Origin: Caldifarciminota bacterium UBA1063
GTDB taxonomy: Bacteria; Hydrothermota; Hydrothermia; UBA1063
Direction: 5' to 3'
Assembly (NCBI GenBank): GCA_002316275.1
Contig: DCDE01000019.1
Location: 23,043-87,042 of the forward strand
Length of the DNA stretch: 64,000 nucleotides
Shown here: positions 44,264 to 52,733 of the stretch, piece after piece
Position numbering within the stretch: the stretch's first letter is position 1
Layout: every line of letters begins with the position of its first letter
Notes under the pieces: model-generated
What the model saw: the letters and a program-made list of their open reading frames with translations, nothing else
Told to the model about the DNA's origin: nothing
The model's database searches: none
Position numbers and translations under genes: made by a program

Positions 44264-45610
44264 ATGGCACATCCATTCCTCCCGAATTCAGAAAAAGATA
44301 GGGAGGAGATGCTTAAATTTCTTGGAGTAGCCTCTTATCGTGAACTACTTAAGGACATTCCTGAGGAGTACTTTCTAAAGGGGGATCTTAAACTCCCGTC
44401 TAGTCTTTCAGAAGAAGAAGTTTCCGAACTAATGGAGGATATTGCAGCTCAGAATATTGCTAATCTGAAAATCTTTGCTGGCGCTGGCGCATACGACCAT
44501 TACGTACCTAAGGTAATTCCCTTTATTGTGAGCAGATCTGAATTTTATACTGCATACACACCGTATCAAGCAGAGGTATCTCAGGGTACGCTGCAGGCGA
44601 TTTTTGAATATCAAACTGCAATATGTGAGCTTACTGGCATGGAAGTTACGAATGCTTCAATGTATGATGGTGCTACCGCTCTTGCTGAAGCCTGCCTTAT
44701 GGCTTTGAGACTGAAGCCTGAGAGAAGAAAAGTAATTTACGCATCAAATATCCACCCAAACTATATTTCGGTGCTTAAGACATATGTTAATCTTGAGGGT
44801 ATCGTTCTGGAGCCGGCTTTGTACGATGAAGAGAGCGGCAGCATTGACCTTACAGATTTAAGAAGAAAGCTTGACGAAAATACTGCATGTCTTGCATTTC
44901 AAACGCCTAATTTTTTTGGTATTATTGAGGATGGATTTGAACTTAGGCGTATGCTTAATGAAAAACAGGTACTGATGGTTTCTGTTTACAATCCTATTTC
45001 CCTTGGTATCATTGCACCGCCAGGTGAATACGGAGCAGACCTTGCGGTTGCGGAAGGGCAGCCCCTTGGAATTCCTTTGTCTTTTGGTGGCCCTTACCTC
45101 GGATTGTTCTCCGCTCGTAGTGAACACATAAGACAAATGCCTGGCAGGATTATTGGAGAGACGGTAGATCTCGACGGGAATCGGGGTTTTGTTATGACAC
45201 TGCAAACAAGGGAACAACATATTAAAAGAGAAAAGGCTACTTCTAACATCTGTAGTAACCAGAATCTTTGTGCAATTACGGCTTTGATATATCTCTCCCT
45301 TCTTGGTAAAGATGGATTGAAGGAAGTCGCAACCCAGAGTGCTTTGAGGGCGCATTATCTCTACCAGAGGCTCGTTTCAGAGACTCCCATAAAGATGCAG
45401 TTTAACGGTCCGTTTTTTAATGAGTTTGTTATACAACTTCCTCTGGATGCCGAAACGTTTATTGAAAAGGGTATTGAAAGGGGGATTCTGCCGGGTGTTA
45501 GTTTAAAGCAATTTGGCTACCCCAATAACTGGTTGCTTGTGGCTACTACAGAGAAATTGTCTGGTGATGACCTGGATCAATATGTCACCTTTTGTAAGGA
45601 ATTTATTTGA
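44264..45610 (+). CDS. gcvPA: Glycine dehydrogenase (decarboxylating), subunit 1
   Basis: A 448-residue alpha subunit of the split P-protein, which with a separate beta subunit decarboxylates glycine on PLP. Motifs are FAGAGAYDHYVPKVIP, TAYTPYQAEVSQGTLQ, the ELTGMEVTNASMYDGATALAEA segment and GRIIGETVDLDG. The split form is common in Firmicutes, thermophiles and archaea. The partner gcvPB, which carries the PLP lysine, is not adjacent; an ACT-domain gene follows instead. Confidence 0.95.
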   Translation: MAHPFLPNSEKDREEMLKFLGVASYRELLKDIPEEYFLKGDLKLPSSLSEEEVSELMEDIAAQNIANLKIFAGAGAYDHYVPKVIPFIVSRSEFYTAYTPYQAEVSQGTLQAIFEYQTAICELTGMEVTNASMYDGATALAEACLMALRLKPERRKVIYASNIHPNYISVLKTYVNLEGIVLEPALYDEESGSIDLTDLRRKLDENTACLAFQTPNFFGIIEDGFELRRMLNEKQVLMVSVYNPISLGIIAPPGEYGADLAVAEGQPLGIPLSFGGPYLGLFSARSEHIRQMPGRIIGETVDLDGNRGFVMTLQTREQHIKREKATSNICSNQNLCAITALIYLSLLGKDGLKEVATQSALRAHYLYQRLVSETPIKMQFNGPFFNEFVIQLPLDAETFIEKGIERGILPGVSLKQFGYPNNWLLVATTEKLSGDDLDQYVTFCKEFI

Positions 45611-45625
45611 GGGAGGAGGTGTGAA

Positions 45626-46114
45626 GTGGCTTTTCCAGTTGAGGAGTTGTGGGTAAATCGAAAAGTAGTGAAAGTTATTTTGAGGGGGGTTAAAGATAAA
45701 CCCGGTATTGCAGCTGAGGTTTTTGAAAAACTCGCTTCTCAGGGAATCAATATTGAGCTCATTGTTTCGGGCCCTTCGAGTAAAGGTAGATCTGATATCG
45801 CTTTTTTAGTTCTTGAGAGCCAGCTTTTTAGAATCCAGGATATGGAGAATGATCTTATGGAGTCCACAGATGCGATGGGTATCGGGTACGACCCTAAAGT
45901 TGCCCTACTGGTTTTTTATGGAAGTAAAGAAATCTCTAAAACACCTGGAGTCGCATCAAAGATATTCAACATTCTTGCAGAAGCAGGTGTTAACATTGAA
46001 ATGGTCAGTACTTCAATTGATTCGATTTCGATTGTTATAAGGGAAGAGTTGGTTGACAGAGCTGTTATGGTCCTATCGGATATGCTGGGACTTTCTGTAG
46101 AGGAGGCATATTAA
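45626..46114 (+). CDS. Stand-alone tandem ACT-domain protein (aspartokinase regulatory-like)
   Basis: A 162-residue protein formed of two ACT domains that closely resemble the C-terminal regulatory half of aspartate kinase (DKPGIAAEVFEKLASQGINIELIVS and the SKIFNILAEAGVNIEMVSTS segment) without any kinase domain. It probably binds an amino acid and acts as a sensor or as a detached regulatory subunit. The GTG start has GGAGGAGG 6 nt upstream. The location between gcvPA and korA suggests a role in amino-acid flux, but the ligand is unknown. Confidence 0.8.
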   Translation: MAFPVEELWVNRKVVKVILRGVKDKPGIAAEVFEKLASQGINIELIVSGPSSKGRSDIAFLVLESQLFRIQDMENDLMESTDAMGIGYDPKVALLVFYGSKEISKTPGVASKIFNILAEAGVNIEMVSTSIDSISIVIREELVDRAVMVLSDMLGLSVEEAY

Positions 46115-46116
46115 TA

Positions 46117-47238
46117 ATGAGTCTCGAGTTGCTTCAGGGGAATGAAGCGGCAGCTATTGCAGCTATAAAAGCAGGTGTGAGGTTCTACGGTGGTTATCCT
46201 ATAACACCATCTTCAGAAATCGCTGAGGTAATGGCAAGGGAGCTTCCTAAGATAGGTGGCATATTTATCCAGTTTGAGGACGAGATTTCAAGCCTTGCAG
46301 CGTGCATCGGAGCCAGGTTGGGTGGATTAAAATCTATGACTGCTACAAGTGGGCCTGGATATTCCCTTATGCAAGAGCACGTTGGATTTGCTGCTATGAC
46401 AGAAATTCCCCTAGTTATAGTGGATTCTATGCGAGGAGGACCATCCACCGGCGCCCCGACTATGCCCATGCAGGGAGATGTCATGCAAGCTCGATGGGGG
46501 ACTCATGGTGACCATCCTATTGTTGCGCTCGCGCCTTCTTCGGTTCAGGAAGTATTTGAAACTGTTGTACGAGGTGTCAACATCTCGGAAGTACTCAGGG
46601 TTCCAGTTATCATTCTTACTGATGAGATTACTTCTCATATGAGAGAGAAGGTAAACATTCCGGATGCCGTTGAAATTGCGGAACTTAAGAAAGTTGATCC
46701 TAAAGATTTTCTACCTTATAAAGATGGAGAAGAGTTTAATGTTTATCTTTTGCCCTTTGGAAGTGGGAAGAGGTACCACATATCGGGATTGTTCCACGGC
46801 CCGGATGGTTTTCCTACCAATAAAGGCGAGCTTATGAAGTGGAAGCTCGATAGGTTTGCAGTAAAGATGAAAGAAGCTGCTAAAATTTCGGAGAATTCTG
46901 TTGAATTTTATGGGAAGGATGATGCTGAAATATACTTTGTATCTTATGGTATAGTTGCCAGGGCGGTTAGGGAAGTAGTGGACAGGCTTAATGGAATGGG
47001 CAAAAGCGCTGCAATGCTGAGACCGCAGATTCTATGGCCTGCCCCTGAGGCATCAATTCGGTCAATTAAAGATAGGGCGAGGATTGTGGTCGTTCCCGAA
47101 ATGAATATGGGACAGTATTACTATGTGGTAGCTAGGTTGGTTGGGGAGGAGAAAGTTGTTCCGCTTAACCGATACGATTGTGAGTTGTTTGAGATTGACT
47201 CAATAGTTGATTTTGTGCTGGGAAAGGTGTCCACATGA
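46117..47238 (+). CDS. korA: 2-oxoacid:ferredoxin oxidoreductase, alpha subunit (KorA-like)
   Basis: A 373-residue alpha subunit of the pyruvate/2-oxoglutarate ferredoxin oxidoreductase family. The N-terminal GNEAAAIAAIKAGVRFYGGYPITPSSE, ATSGPGYSLMQEHVGFA and the GGPSTGAP motif are characteristic of the KorA type, and the middle HGPDGFP segment fits it too. It needs a beta (TPP) subunit and ferredoxin-like subunits, none of which lie beside it, so partners must be encoded elsewhere. The end overlaps the next gene by 4 nt. Confidence 0.9.
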   Translation: MSLELLQGNEAAAIAAIKAGVRFYGGYPITPSSEIAEVMARELPKIGGIFIQFEDEISSLAACIGARLGGLKSMTATSGPGYSLMQEHVGFAAMTEIPLVIVDSMRGGPSTGAPTMPMQGDVMQARWGTHGDHPIVALAPSSVQEVFETVVRGVNISEVLRVPVIILTDEITSHMREKVNIPDAVEIAELKKVDPKDFLPYKDGEEFNVYLLPFGSGKRYHISGLFHGPDGFPTNKGELMKWKLDRFAVKMKEAAKISENSVEFYGKDDAEIYFVSYGIVARAVREVVDRLNGMGKSAAMLRPQILWPAPEASIRSIKDRARIVVVPEMNMGQYYYVVARLVGEEKVVPLNRYDCELFEIDSIVDFVLGKVST

Positions 47239-48227
47239 GGAGAGGTGATGTTAGTAGGAACCTATATGTGGTAATACTTGCAGCTGGTAAGGCGAAGAGA
47301 ATGAATTCCTCCCGGAGCAAGGTGCTTCACGAAGTGGCGGGGAAACCTCTTCTATTTTTCCCCTTGCGGGTTGCGAAAAGTCTTAATCCTACAAAGATTT
47401 TCGTTGTAATAGGTGGCATGTATATGGATCAGATTCGGGAATTTTTGAAGGACGAGCCTGTAGAGATTGTGGTGCAGGAAGAACCAAAAGGTACGGGTGA
47501 TGCTGTTAAAAGATTAGCTAATTGTATAGATGATCAGGACTCTGATTTGTTCGTTATTCCGGGAGACGCTCCACTTCTTACTGACAAGACTGCTATGGAA
47601 CTTATGGGATTTCATAGAAATAAAGGGGCTTGTTGTACTGTACTCACGGCTGAGGTCCCGGACCCCACAGGTTATGGAAGAATTGTAAGGTCTGTTGGGG
47701 ATAGGATTCTTATGGTTGTTGAGGAGTCCGATGCATTTCCTGAAGAGAAGTCTATAAAGGAAGTAAATTCGGGTGTGTATTTTTTCCATACCTCGGTGCT
47801 CTTCCAGTATATAGGAGAGCTAAGACCCGATAACAAACAGGGAGAGTATTATCTTACCGATATAATTGAGGTCCTGCAGAGGAGAATAGGTAACGTTTTC
47901 GCTTATAAAATTGAAGATTGGGAAGAGATTCTTGGAGTTAATACGAGAGAACAACTCGGCATGGTAAATCGGATAATGCTAAAGAGGATTGTACGAGATA
48001 TCTTAGCTAACGGCGTGTCTATAGTGGATCCGGAAAAGGTGTACATTGAGGCGGAGGTTCAGATTGGTAGGGATGTTACGCTGTATCCATTTGTTGCCCT
48101 TCTTGGGAGGACAGTTATCGGTGATAATTCTGTAATCGGTCCAGGTGTTGTTTTGCAAGATGCTATAATAGAACCAAATTCTCGAGTTTTTGTTCCCGTC
48201 TTTTACACTGACAAGGCGAATAAATGA
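47235..48227 (+). CDS. GlmU-like nucleotidyltransferase with shortened beta-helix
   Basis: A 330-residue protein related to the N-terminal uridylyltransferase half of GlmU. Visible are VVILAAGKAKRM (13-23), SKVLHEVAGKP, EEPKGTGDAV, IPGDAPLL and EVNSGVYFF. The usual GXGTRM signature reads GKAKRM here, replacing the conserved Gly-Thr. After about residue 255 there are only a few left-handed beta-helix turns, so the acetyltransferase half of normal GlmU (about 450 residues) is missing. The substrate may be N-acetylglucosamine-1-phosphate or another sugar phosphate. It overlaps both neighbours by 4 nt. Confidence 0.8.
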   Translation: MRRGDVSRNLYVVILAAGKAKRMNSSRSKVLHEVAGKPLLFFPLRVAKSLNPTKIFVVIGGMYMDQIREFLKDEPVEIVVQEEPKGTGDAVKRLANCIDDQDSDLFVIPGDAPLLTDKTAMELMGFHRNKGACCTVLTAEVPDPTGYGRIVRSVGDRILMVVEESDAFPEEKSIKEVNSGVYFFHTSVLFQYIGELRPDNKQGEYYLTDIIEVLQRRIGNVFAYKIEDWEEILGVNTREQLGMVNRIMLKRIVRDILANGVSIVDPEKVYIEAEVQIGRDVTLYPFVALLGRTVIGDNSVIGPGVVLQDAIIEPNSRVFVPVFYTDKANK

Positions 48228-48526
48228 AAGAGATTGTACAACATATATTAAATCTGGCTAAATTGTATATGGACGAAAATGAGGCAAAGCAAATGGAAGA
48301 ACACTTGAATAATATTCTGATGATGGTAGATAAGCTAAGAGAGATTGATACTGAAAATGTAGAGCCTCTATACTATCCCTATGACGAACTTACGTTGAGA
48401 TTCAGGGAAGATACAGAGAAAGAATCACTCGCAAAGTTTGAAGTACTCGAGAATTCACCTGAATCGTTTTCTGATTTTATTAAAGCACCATCCCCCTTAA
48501 AAGGTGTTATTAAGAAGTCCCTTTAA
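48224..48526 (+). CDS. gatC: Asp/Glu-tRNA amidotransferase subunit C
   Basis: A 100-residue GatC, the small stabilising subunit of the GatCAB complex that makes Gln-tRNA and/or Asn-tRNA from the mischarged form. The typical HILNLAKLYMDENEAKQMEE start and VEPLYYP are present. It begins in an ATGA overlap with the glmU-like gene. gatA and gatB are not in the window. Confidence 0.92.
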   Translation: MKEIVQHILNLAKLYMDENEAKQMEEHLNNILMMVDKLREIDTENVEPLYYPYDELTLRFREDTEKESLAKFEVLENSPESFSDFIKAPSPLKGVIKKSL

Positions 48527-48528
48527 AG

Positions 48529-49194
48529 ATGCTCTTACTTCTTTTTGATATAGATGGGACTCTTATAAATTCGGGAGGGGCTGGGGCTGCTGCTCTGAAT
48601 AGAGCCTTTAAGTCCCGATATAATGTCGATGATGCGATGGCTGCGGTAGATCCTCATGGGCAGACGGATATGGTAATTGTTGAAGAAATATTTTTGAAAA
48701 AGCTGAAGAAGACCCCTTCCACGGAGGAGATCAAGGAGATCCTCGATCTTTATGTGGGTTACCTTCGCGAGGAGGTAAATCGGGCAGAAAGGTATGTTGT
48801 ATTACCATATGTTAGGGAAACTCTTGATTTTCTCTTAAAGGAAAATGAATTTGTACTGGGTCTTGCAACTGGTAATGTAGAAGAAGGTGCAAGAATAAAG
48901 CTGGAGCGGGGGGATTTGAATAAGTATTTCCCCTTTGGTGGTTTTGGTTCTGACTCCAGGGTCCGCTCCGAGATTGTCCGCAAAGCGGTGGAGCGGGGGG
49001 GTAATTATTCAAAGAAAAAGCCCGATGAAGTTTATGTTATAGGTGATACTCCTCTGGACATTGAGGCTGGTAAGAAGGCAAGCTGCAGAACAATCGGTAT
49101 AGCAACCAGTATTTATTCTGTTGAGGAACTTAAAAAGTGTAAACCCGATTATACGATTTCAAATATGGGTGAACTCTTGAGAATCTTTTCCTGA
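48529..49194 (+). CDS. HAD-family phosphatase (phosphoglycolate phosphatase-like)
   Basis: A 221-residue haloacid dehalogenase-type hydrolase. Motif I is LFDIDGTL (nucleophile Asp at the start), motif II is the LATGN segment, the Lys of motif III falls in the KAVERGG region, and motif IV is VIGDTPLDIEAGKKA. The cap domain is of the alpha-helical C1 type (DLYVGYLREEV). The substrate cannot be told. It starts 2 bp after gatC without a clear ribosome site, so it is probably coupled. Confidence 0.85.
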   Translation: MLLLLFDIDGTLINSGGAGAAALNRAFKSRYNVDDAMAAVDPHGQTDMVIVEEIFLKKLKKTPSTEEIKEILDLYVGYLREEVNRAERYVVLPYVRETLDFLLKENEFVLGLATGNVEEGARIKLERGDLNKYFPFGGFGSDSRVRSEIVRKAVERGGNYSKKKPDEVYVIGDTPLDIEAGKKASCRTIGIATSIYSVEELKKCKPDYTISNMGELLRIFS

Positions 49195-49237
49195 AGGTCT
49201 GGTTAGTGGTCATAAGGCTTGATGTTTTGCGGGACGA

Positions 49238-49266
49238 TTGAAAGTACTTTTTCGTAAAATTATACT
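49238..49266 (+). promoter_or_regulatory. Promoter of the tdh-kbl operon
   Basis: TTGAAA (49238-49243), a 17-nt spacer and TATACT (49261-49266) are near consensus; an AAAGGAGG ribosome site follows before the ATG at 49285. Confidence 0.75.
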
Positions 49267-49284
49267 TTTGATAAAGGAGGAAGT

Positions 49285-50247
49285 ATGGCGAAGAGGATAC
49301 TCGTTACAGGAGCAGCAGGTCAAATCGGTTCAGAACTTGTTCCTTTCCTACGAAACATTTATGGGAATGACAATGTTGTTGCTTGTGGTCATAACAAACC
49401 CCTTCCTGTCGAAATTGTAAATACAGGTCCATCCGATTACGTCGATGTAAGAAATGTTGCTGAATTTGCAGAGAAGATTAAGAAATATGACATAAATATG
49501 GTATATCATCTTGCTGCAATTCTCTCGGCATCCGGAGAAAAGAACCCGCAGCTTGCATGGGATATAAATATCAATGGTCTTTACAATGTTTTGGAAGTTG
49601 CCCGTGAGTATCATTATGGTATATTTATACCAAGCTCCATTGCGGCATTTGGTCCTAATACGCCAAAGGTAAATACACCTCAGGATACCATTCAGAGGCC
49701 TACATCTATGTATGGAATAACGAAGGTTGCAGGTGAATTGCTCGCTGATTATTACTGGAAAAAATATGGTGTAGATGCGAGGGGAGTAAGATATCCGGGC
49801 ATCATTTCTTACGTGACGCCACCAGGCGGCGGGACTACAGATTATGCAGTGGAGATATTTTATGAAGCAATTCTTCACAAGAGGTATACATGTTTTCTTA
49901 AGCATGATACTATGCTTGATATGATGTACATGCCAGATGCTCTTAAAGCTTCCGTTCAACTAATGGAGGCTGATCCCTATAAACTTAAGCATAGGAATGC
50001 TTTTAATGTAACATCTTTTAGTATTAATCCATCGATGCTTGCCGAAGAGATTAAGAAATATATCCCCGAATTTGTTATAGATTATGAAATTGATCCAGTT
50101 AGACAGGGTATAGCAGATTCCTGGCCGGATAGTATGGATGATTCCTGTGCCAGGCAAGAGTGGGGCTGGAAACCTGATTATGATTTTCCAGCTATGGTCA
50201 AAGATATGATTGAAAAACTGAGTGCAAAACTGTTGAAAGACAAGTGA
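49285..50247 (+). CDS. L-threonine 3-dehydrogenase, SDR (epimerase-like) type
   Basis: A 320-residue extended SDR protein. GAAGQIGSEL binds NAD, FIPSSIAAFGP supplies the active-site Ser and SMYGITKVAGE the Tyr/Lys pair. The KYGVDARGVRYPGIISY and PPGGGTTDYAVEIFYEA stretches are diagnostic of the short-chain L-threonine dehydrogenases once called UDP-glucose-epimerase-like. It oxidises threonine to 2-amino-3-ketobutyrate, and the next gene, kbl, cleaves that product. It has its own good promoter. Confidence 0.92.
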   Translation: MAKRILVTGAAGQIGSELVPFLRNIYGNDNVVACGHNKPLPVEIVNTGPSDYVDVRNVAEFAEKIKKYDINMVYHLAAILSASGEKNPQLAWDININGLYNVLEVAREYHYGIFIPSSIAAFGPNTPKVNTPQDTIQRPTSMYGITKVAGELLADYYWKKYGVDARGVRYPGIISYVTPPGGGTTDYAVEIFYEAILHKRYTCFLKHDTMLDMMYMPDALKASVQLMEADPYKLKHRNAFNVTSFSINPSMLAEEIKKYIPEFVIDYEIDPVRQGIADSWPDSMDDSCARQEWGWKPDYDFPAMVKDMIEKLSAKLLKDK

Positions 50248-50257
50248 GGAGGGAAAG

Positions 50258-51493
50258 ATGGCACTTGACAGAGTTAGTAAAGTTTTAGAAAAGGAGCTAA
50301 AACAACTTGTAGCTGAGGGGCGTGCTAAAGGTAAGGAGTTTATTGTAGTAGGCGTCAGAAAGGCACAGAATGGGAAGGGTCCGAGATTCTTTCTAAAGGG
50401 GTTTGGTGATAGAGAGTTTATCAGGATGAATTCTAATTCGTATCTTGGGATGCAGTTCAATGAAGAGGTTATAAAAGTTGAGGAAGAAACGGCAAAGAAG
50501 TATGGGGTGGGTCCGGGAGCTGTCAGATTTATCAGTGGTACCTACGAACCTCACCGGTCTCTTGAGAAGAAACTTGCCAAATTCCATGAAAGAGAAGATG
50601 CCATGATTTACAGTGCCGCTTATGTAACCGTCATTGGTGTTATTTCTTCTCTTGTGACATCGGATACAGTGGTAATAAGCGATGAACTTAATCACAATTG
50701 TATCATTAATGCTATAAGGCTATCGAGGCCTATGGACAAGAGTATCTATAAACACCTTGATATGAAAGAGTTAGAGGCAAGGATTAAAGAGGTTGCCGGT
50801 AAAGCAAAGAGAGTGGTTGTGGTAACCGATGGTGTTTTTAGCATGAGGGGTGACTACGCAAACCTCAAGGATATTGAGGCGATTGCCAATAAATACGACG
50901 GTCAGTTCGAGGAGGGCATTATTACTATTGTTGATGATTCCCACGGAGTTGGAGCATTTGGAAAGACGGGCAGAGGTACAGAAGAAGTTACGGGCGGTAA
51001 AGCAGATCTACTAATCGGAACCATGGGCAAGGCGTTTGGAGTGAATGGTGGCTACGTGGTTTCAAGCGAGATTATTACTACTTATCTGAGAGAAAAAGCT
51101 ATTACATATATTTACTCTAATCCCATTACAACTGCAGAAGCCGCATGTGTGCTGAAGGTCGTTGAAATGCTTGATAGTCCTGAGGGTAGAGAAAGGTTGA
51201 CATACTTACGGGAACTTACCCTGCGATTCAGGGAAGGCATTGCAAAGCTTGGATACGAGACTATTGCAAGTGAACATCCTATTGTTCCGCTCATCGTTAG
51301 GGATACGAGAAGGACCTCTGATATAGTTAACTACCTTGTTGAAAATGGCGTCTTGGCTACAGGCCTTAACTACCCTGTAGTGCCTAAAGGTGATGAAACT
51401 ATAAGGTTCCAGATAAATGCGGATCATACTCCTCAAGACATTGATTACGTGCTCGGGGTCCTTGAAAAATACAAAAAAGAACGGTGGCACTAA
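50258..51493 (+). CDS. kbl: Glycine C-acetyltransferase (2-amino-3-ketobutyrate CoA ligase)
   Basis: A 411-residue PLP enzyme of the alpha-oxoamine synthase family. It splits 2-amino-3-ketobutyrate with CoA into glycine and acetyl-CoA. The PLP lysine is Lys258 in TMGKAFGVNGGY; other landmarks are SNSYLGMQFN, RFISGTYEPH, DELNHNCIINA, TDGVFSMRGD and VDDSHGVGAFG. It follows the threonine dehydrogenase by 10 bp with GGAGG at the start. Together they degrade threonine and could feed the glycine cleavage genes a few kb upstream. Confidence 0.94.
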   Translation: MALDRVSKVLEKELKQLVAEGRAKGKEFIVVGVRKAQNGKGPRFFLKGFGDREFIRMNSNSYLGMQFNEEVIKVEEETAKKYGVGPGAVRFISGTYEPHRSLEKKLAKFHEREDAMIYSAAYVTVIGVISSLVTSDTVVISDELNHNCIINAIRLSRPMDKSIYKHLDMKELEARIKEVAGKAKRVVVVTDGVFSMRGDYANLKDIEAIANKYDGQFEEGIITIVDDSHGVGAFGKTGRGTEEVTGGKADLLIGTMGKAFGVNGGYVVSSEIITTYLREKAITYIYSNPITTAEAACVLKVVEMLDSPEGRERLTYLRELTLRFREGIAKLGYETIASEHPIVPLIVRDTRRTSDIVNYLVENGVLATGLNYPVVPKGDETIRFQINADHTPQDIDYVLGVLEKYKKERWH

Positions 51494-51767
51494 GGTTAGA
51501 GTAATTAGGACTCTTTAAGGGATTCAATCTAACTAAAAAGGTATAATTGACTATCGGCTGTGTTTATTTGATGTGGAATTGTGAGTTTCGCCTTTTGTTA
51601 CCCATTATGTATGTGTTGTAGGTGGAAAGGTGGAATCCACAAATTTCTCTCAACATGCTGCGCCGTGGGAACCTTCCGGATACTTTAGAGAAAGGCAGAG
51701 CAGGCACCGTTTTACTGTAATATCAACTATATCTAATGTTTTTGTTGGAAGATGATCTATCGATCTC
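51494..51767. other. Intergenic region, nothing firm recognised
   Basis: 274 bp between convergent genes. A long imperfect stem can be drawn near 51496-51535 (GTTAGA ... TCTAAC) without a T tract, and GTGGAATCCAC (about 51632-51642) is a short palindrome. I see no gene, tRNA or good terminator. Confidence 0.4.
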
Positions 51768-52667
51768 TTACGCTAATAATGCTTTCCATTTTTTTAGAGT
51801 TTCATCATCAGGAAATGCTATTTTCGTACTTTTGCCGATATGGAGGTTTTTCCCTTTGAAGTGGAGATCTTTTTCGATCTTTATAACCTTCTTTTTTCTT
51901 TTAAAGGAGTATATAAGGATTTCATCTCCTTTCTTGATTAAACACGCACTATAAGACTTATTGCCGAAAGGAAGTTTTTCGTATATCATTACATGGGGTG
52001 TGATGATTTCCCAGTCTGGCTCTGGGTTTTCTGGCGGAGACCCACCCACAAAAATTAGTATAAAGATAAAGAGGTCTACGATGAGTATTACACCGATGAT
52101 TAGTAGCAGGAAATTTTTTGGGTCCTGCATGTGTAAAATCGGGATTTTCTCTCTGAACGCTTTAAACTCAGACAAAAATGCACCACCGGAAGCCTTTTCC
52201 CCATAAACGTTGAGGTTATTTAAAAAAAAGCCGAAATACTGGAATTTGGAGTCCAGTGAGCTCTCTCGGGAAGTAATGTCAGTCCAGGTTATAATTGAAT
52301 CTATTACAATTAATGCAATAGCAGTATAGCCTTTCCGAAGAGGTATAAATACTATTACTCCAGAATCGCCTAAGGTTACGTATTCTTTACCGTACTTGTT
52401 TCCATTAAAATTGTATTTGACTAAATCTTCGAGCAATTGGAATGGGTCGTCAGCATTTCTATGGAATATTCTTAATCCTTCTTTAAAGCTGTAACCTTCC
52501 CAGCTTTCGTAATGTTCCATCTTAGGTTCAGATGCTGGGAAGGGGGCACAAAAGATAGAGAGGCATCTCTCTTTAAAGCTAATCTTTTCGCCCTTAGTTG
52601 TGGAGAAGAATATCAACGTAATTATAAAAAATTCCGCAAAGATAACGAGTCTAAGTGCCTTCTTCAT
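51768..52667 (-). CDS. Unknown membrane protein
   Basis: A 299-residue protein I do not recognise. It has an N-terminal hydrophobic helix (about 5-22), a mainly soluble middle (about 23-180, with an aromatic WEGYSFKEGLRIF stretch), a second helix (LLLIIGVILIVDLFIFILIFV, about 188-208), and a C-terminal domain with a basic KRKKKVIKIEKD stretch, probably cytoplasmic. The ATG at 52667 is chosen over an ATG three codons upstream, because that one overlaps TATAAT (52675-52680). It is divergent from lptE, 66 bp away. Confidence 0.65.
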   Translation of the reverse strand: MKKALRLVIFAEFFIITLIFFSTTKGEKISFKERCLSIFCAPFPASEPKMEHYESWEGYSFKEGLRIFHRNADDPFQLLEDLVKYNFNGNKYGKEYVTLGDSGVIVFIPLRKGYTAIALIVIDSIITWTDITSRESSLDSKFQYFGFFLNNLNVYGEKASGGAFLSEFKAFREKIPILHMQDPKNFLLLIIGVILIVDLFIFILIFVGGSPPENPEPDWEIITPHVMIYEKLPFGNKSYSACLIKKGDEILIYSFKRKKKVIKIEKDLHFKGKNLHIGKSTKIAFPDDETLKKWKALLA

Positions 52668-52674
52668 AATATTC

Positions 52675-52680
52675 ATTATA
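52675..52680 (-). promoter_or_regulatory. -10 box of the unknown membrane protein gene
   Basis: TATAAT on the minus strand ends 7 nt before the ATG at 52667. Its -35 zone coincides with that of the divergent lptE promoter. Confidence 0.5.
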
Positions 52681-52695
52681 TAGGGTAAGAAGGAT

Positions 52696-52723
52696 TTGTG
52701 TTTCCTGTAAGTCCCTTTAAAAT
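52696..52723 (+). promoter_or_regulatory. Promoter of lptE-rlmD
   Basis: TTGTGT (52696-52701), a 16-nt spacer and TAAAAT (52718-52723) lie 10 nt before the ATG at 52734. There is no ribosome site, so the mRNA is probably leaderless or nearly so. Confidence 0.5.
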
Positions 52724-52733
52724 AGTGTACATA

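Noticed and set aside
49348..49959. 203-codon antisense open frame
   Set aside because: It is a shadow of the threonine dehydrogenase gene, with no recognisable domain.
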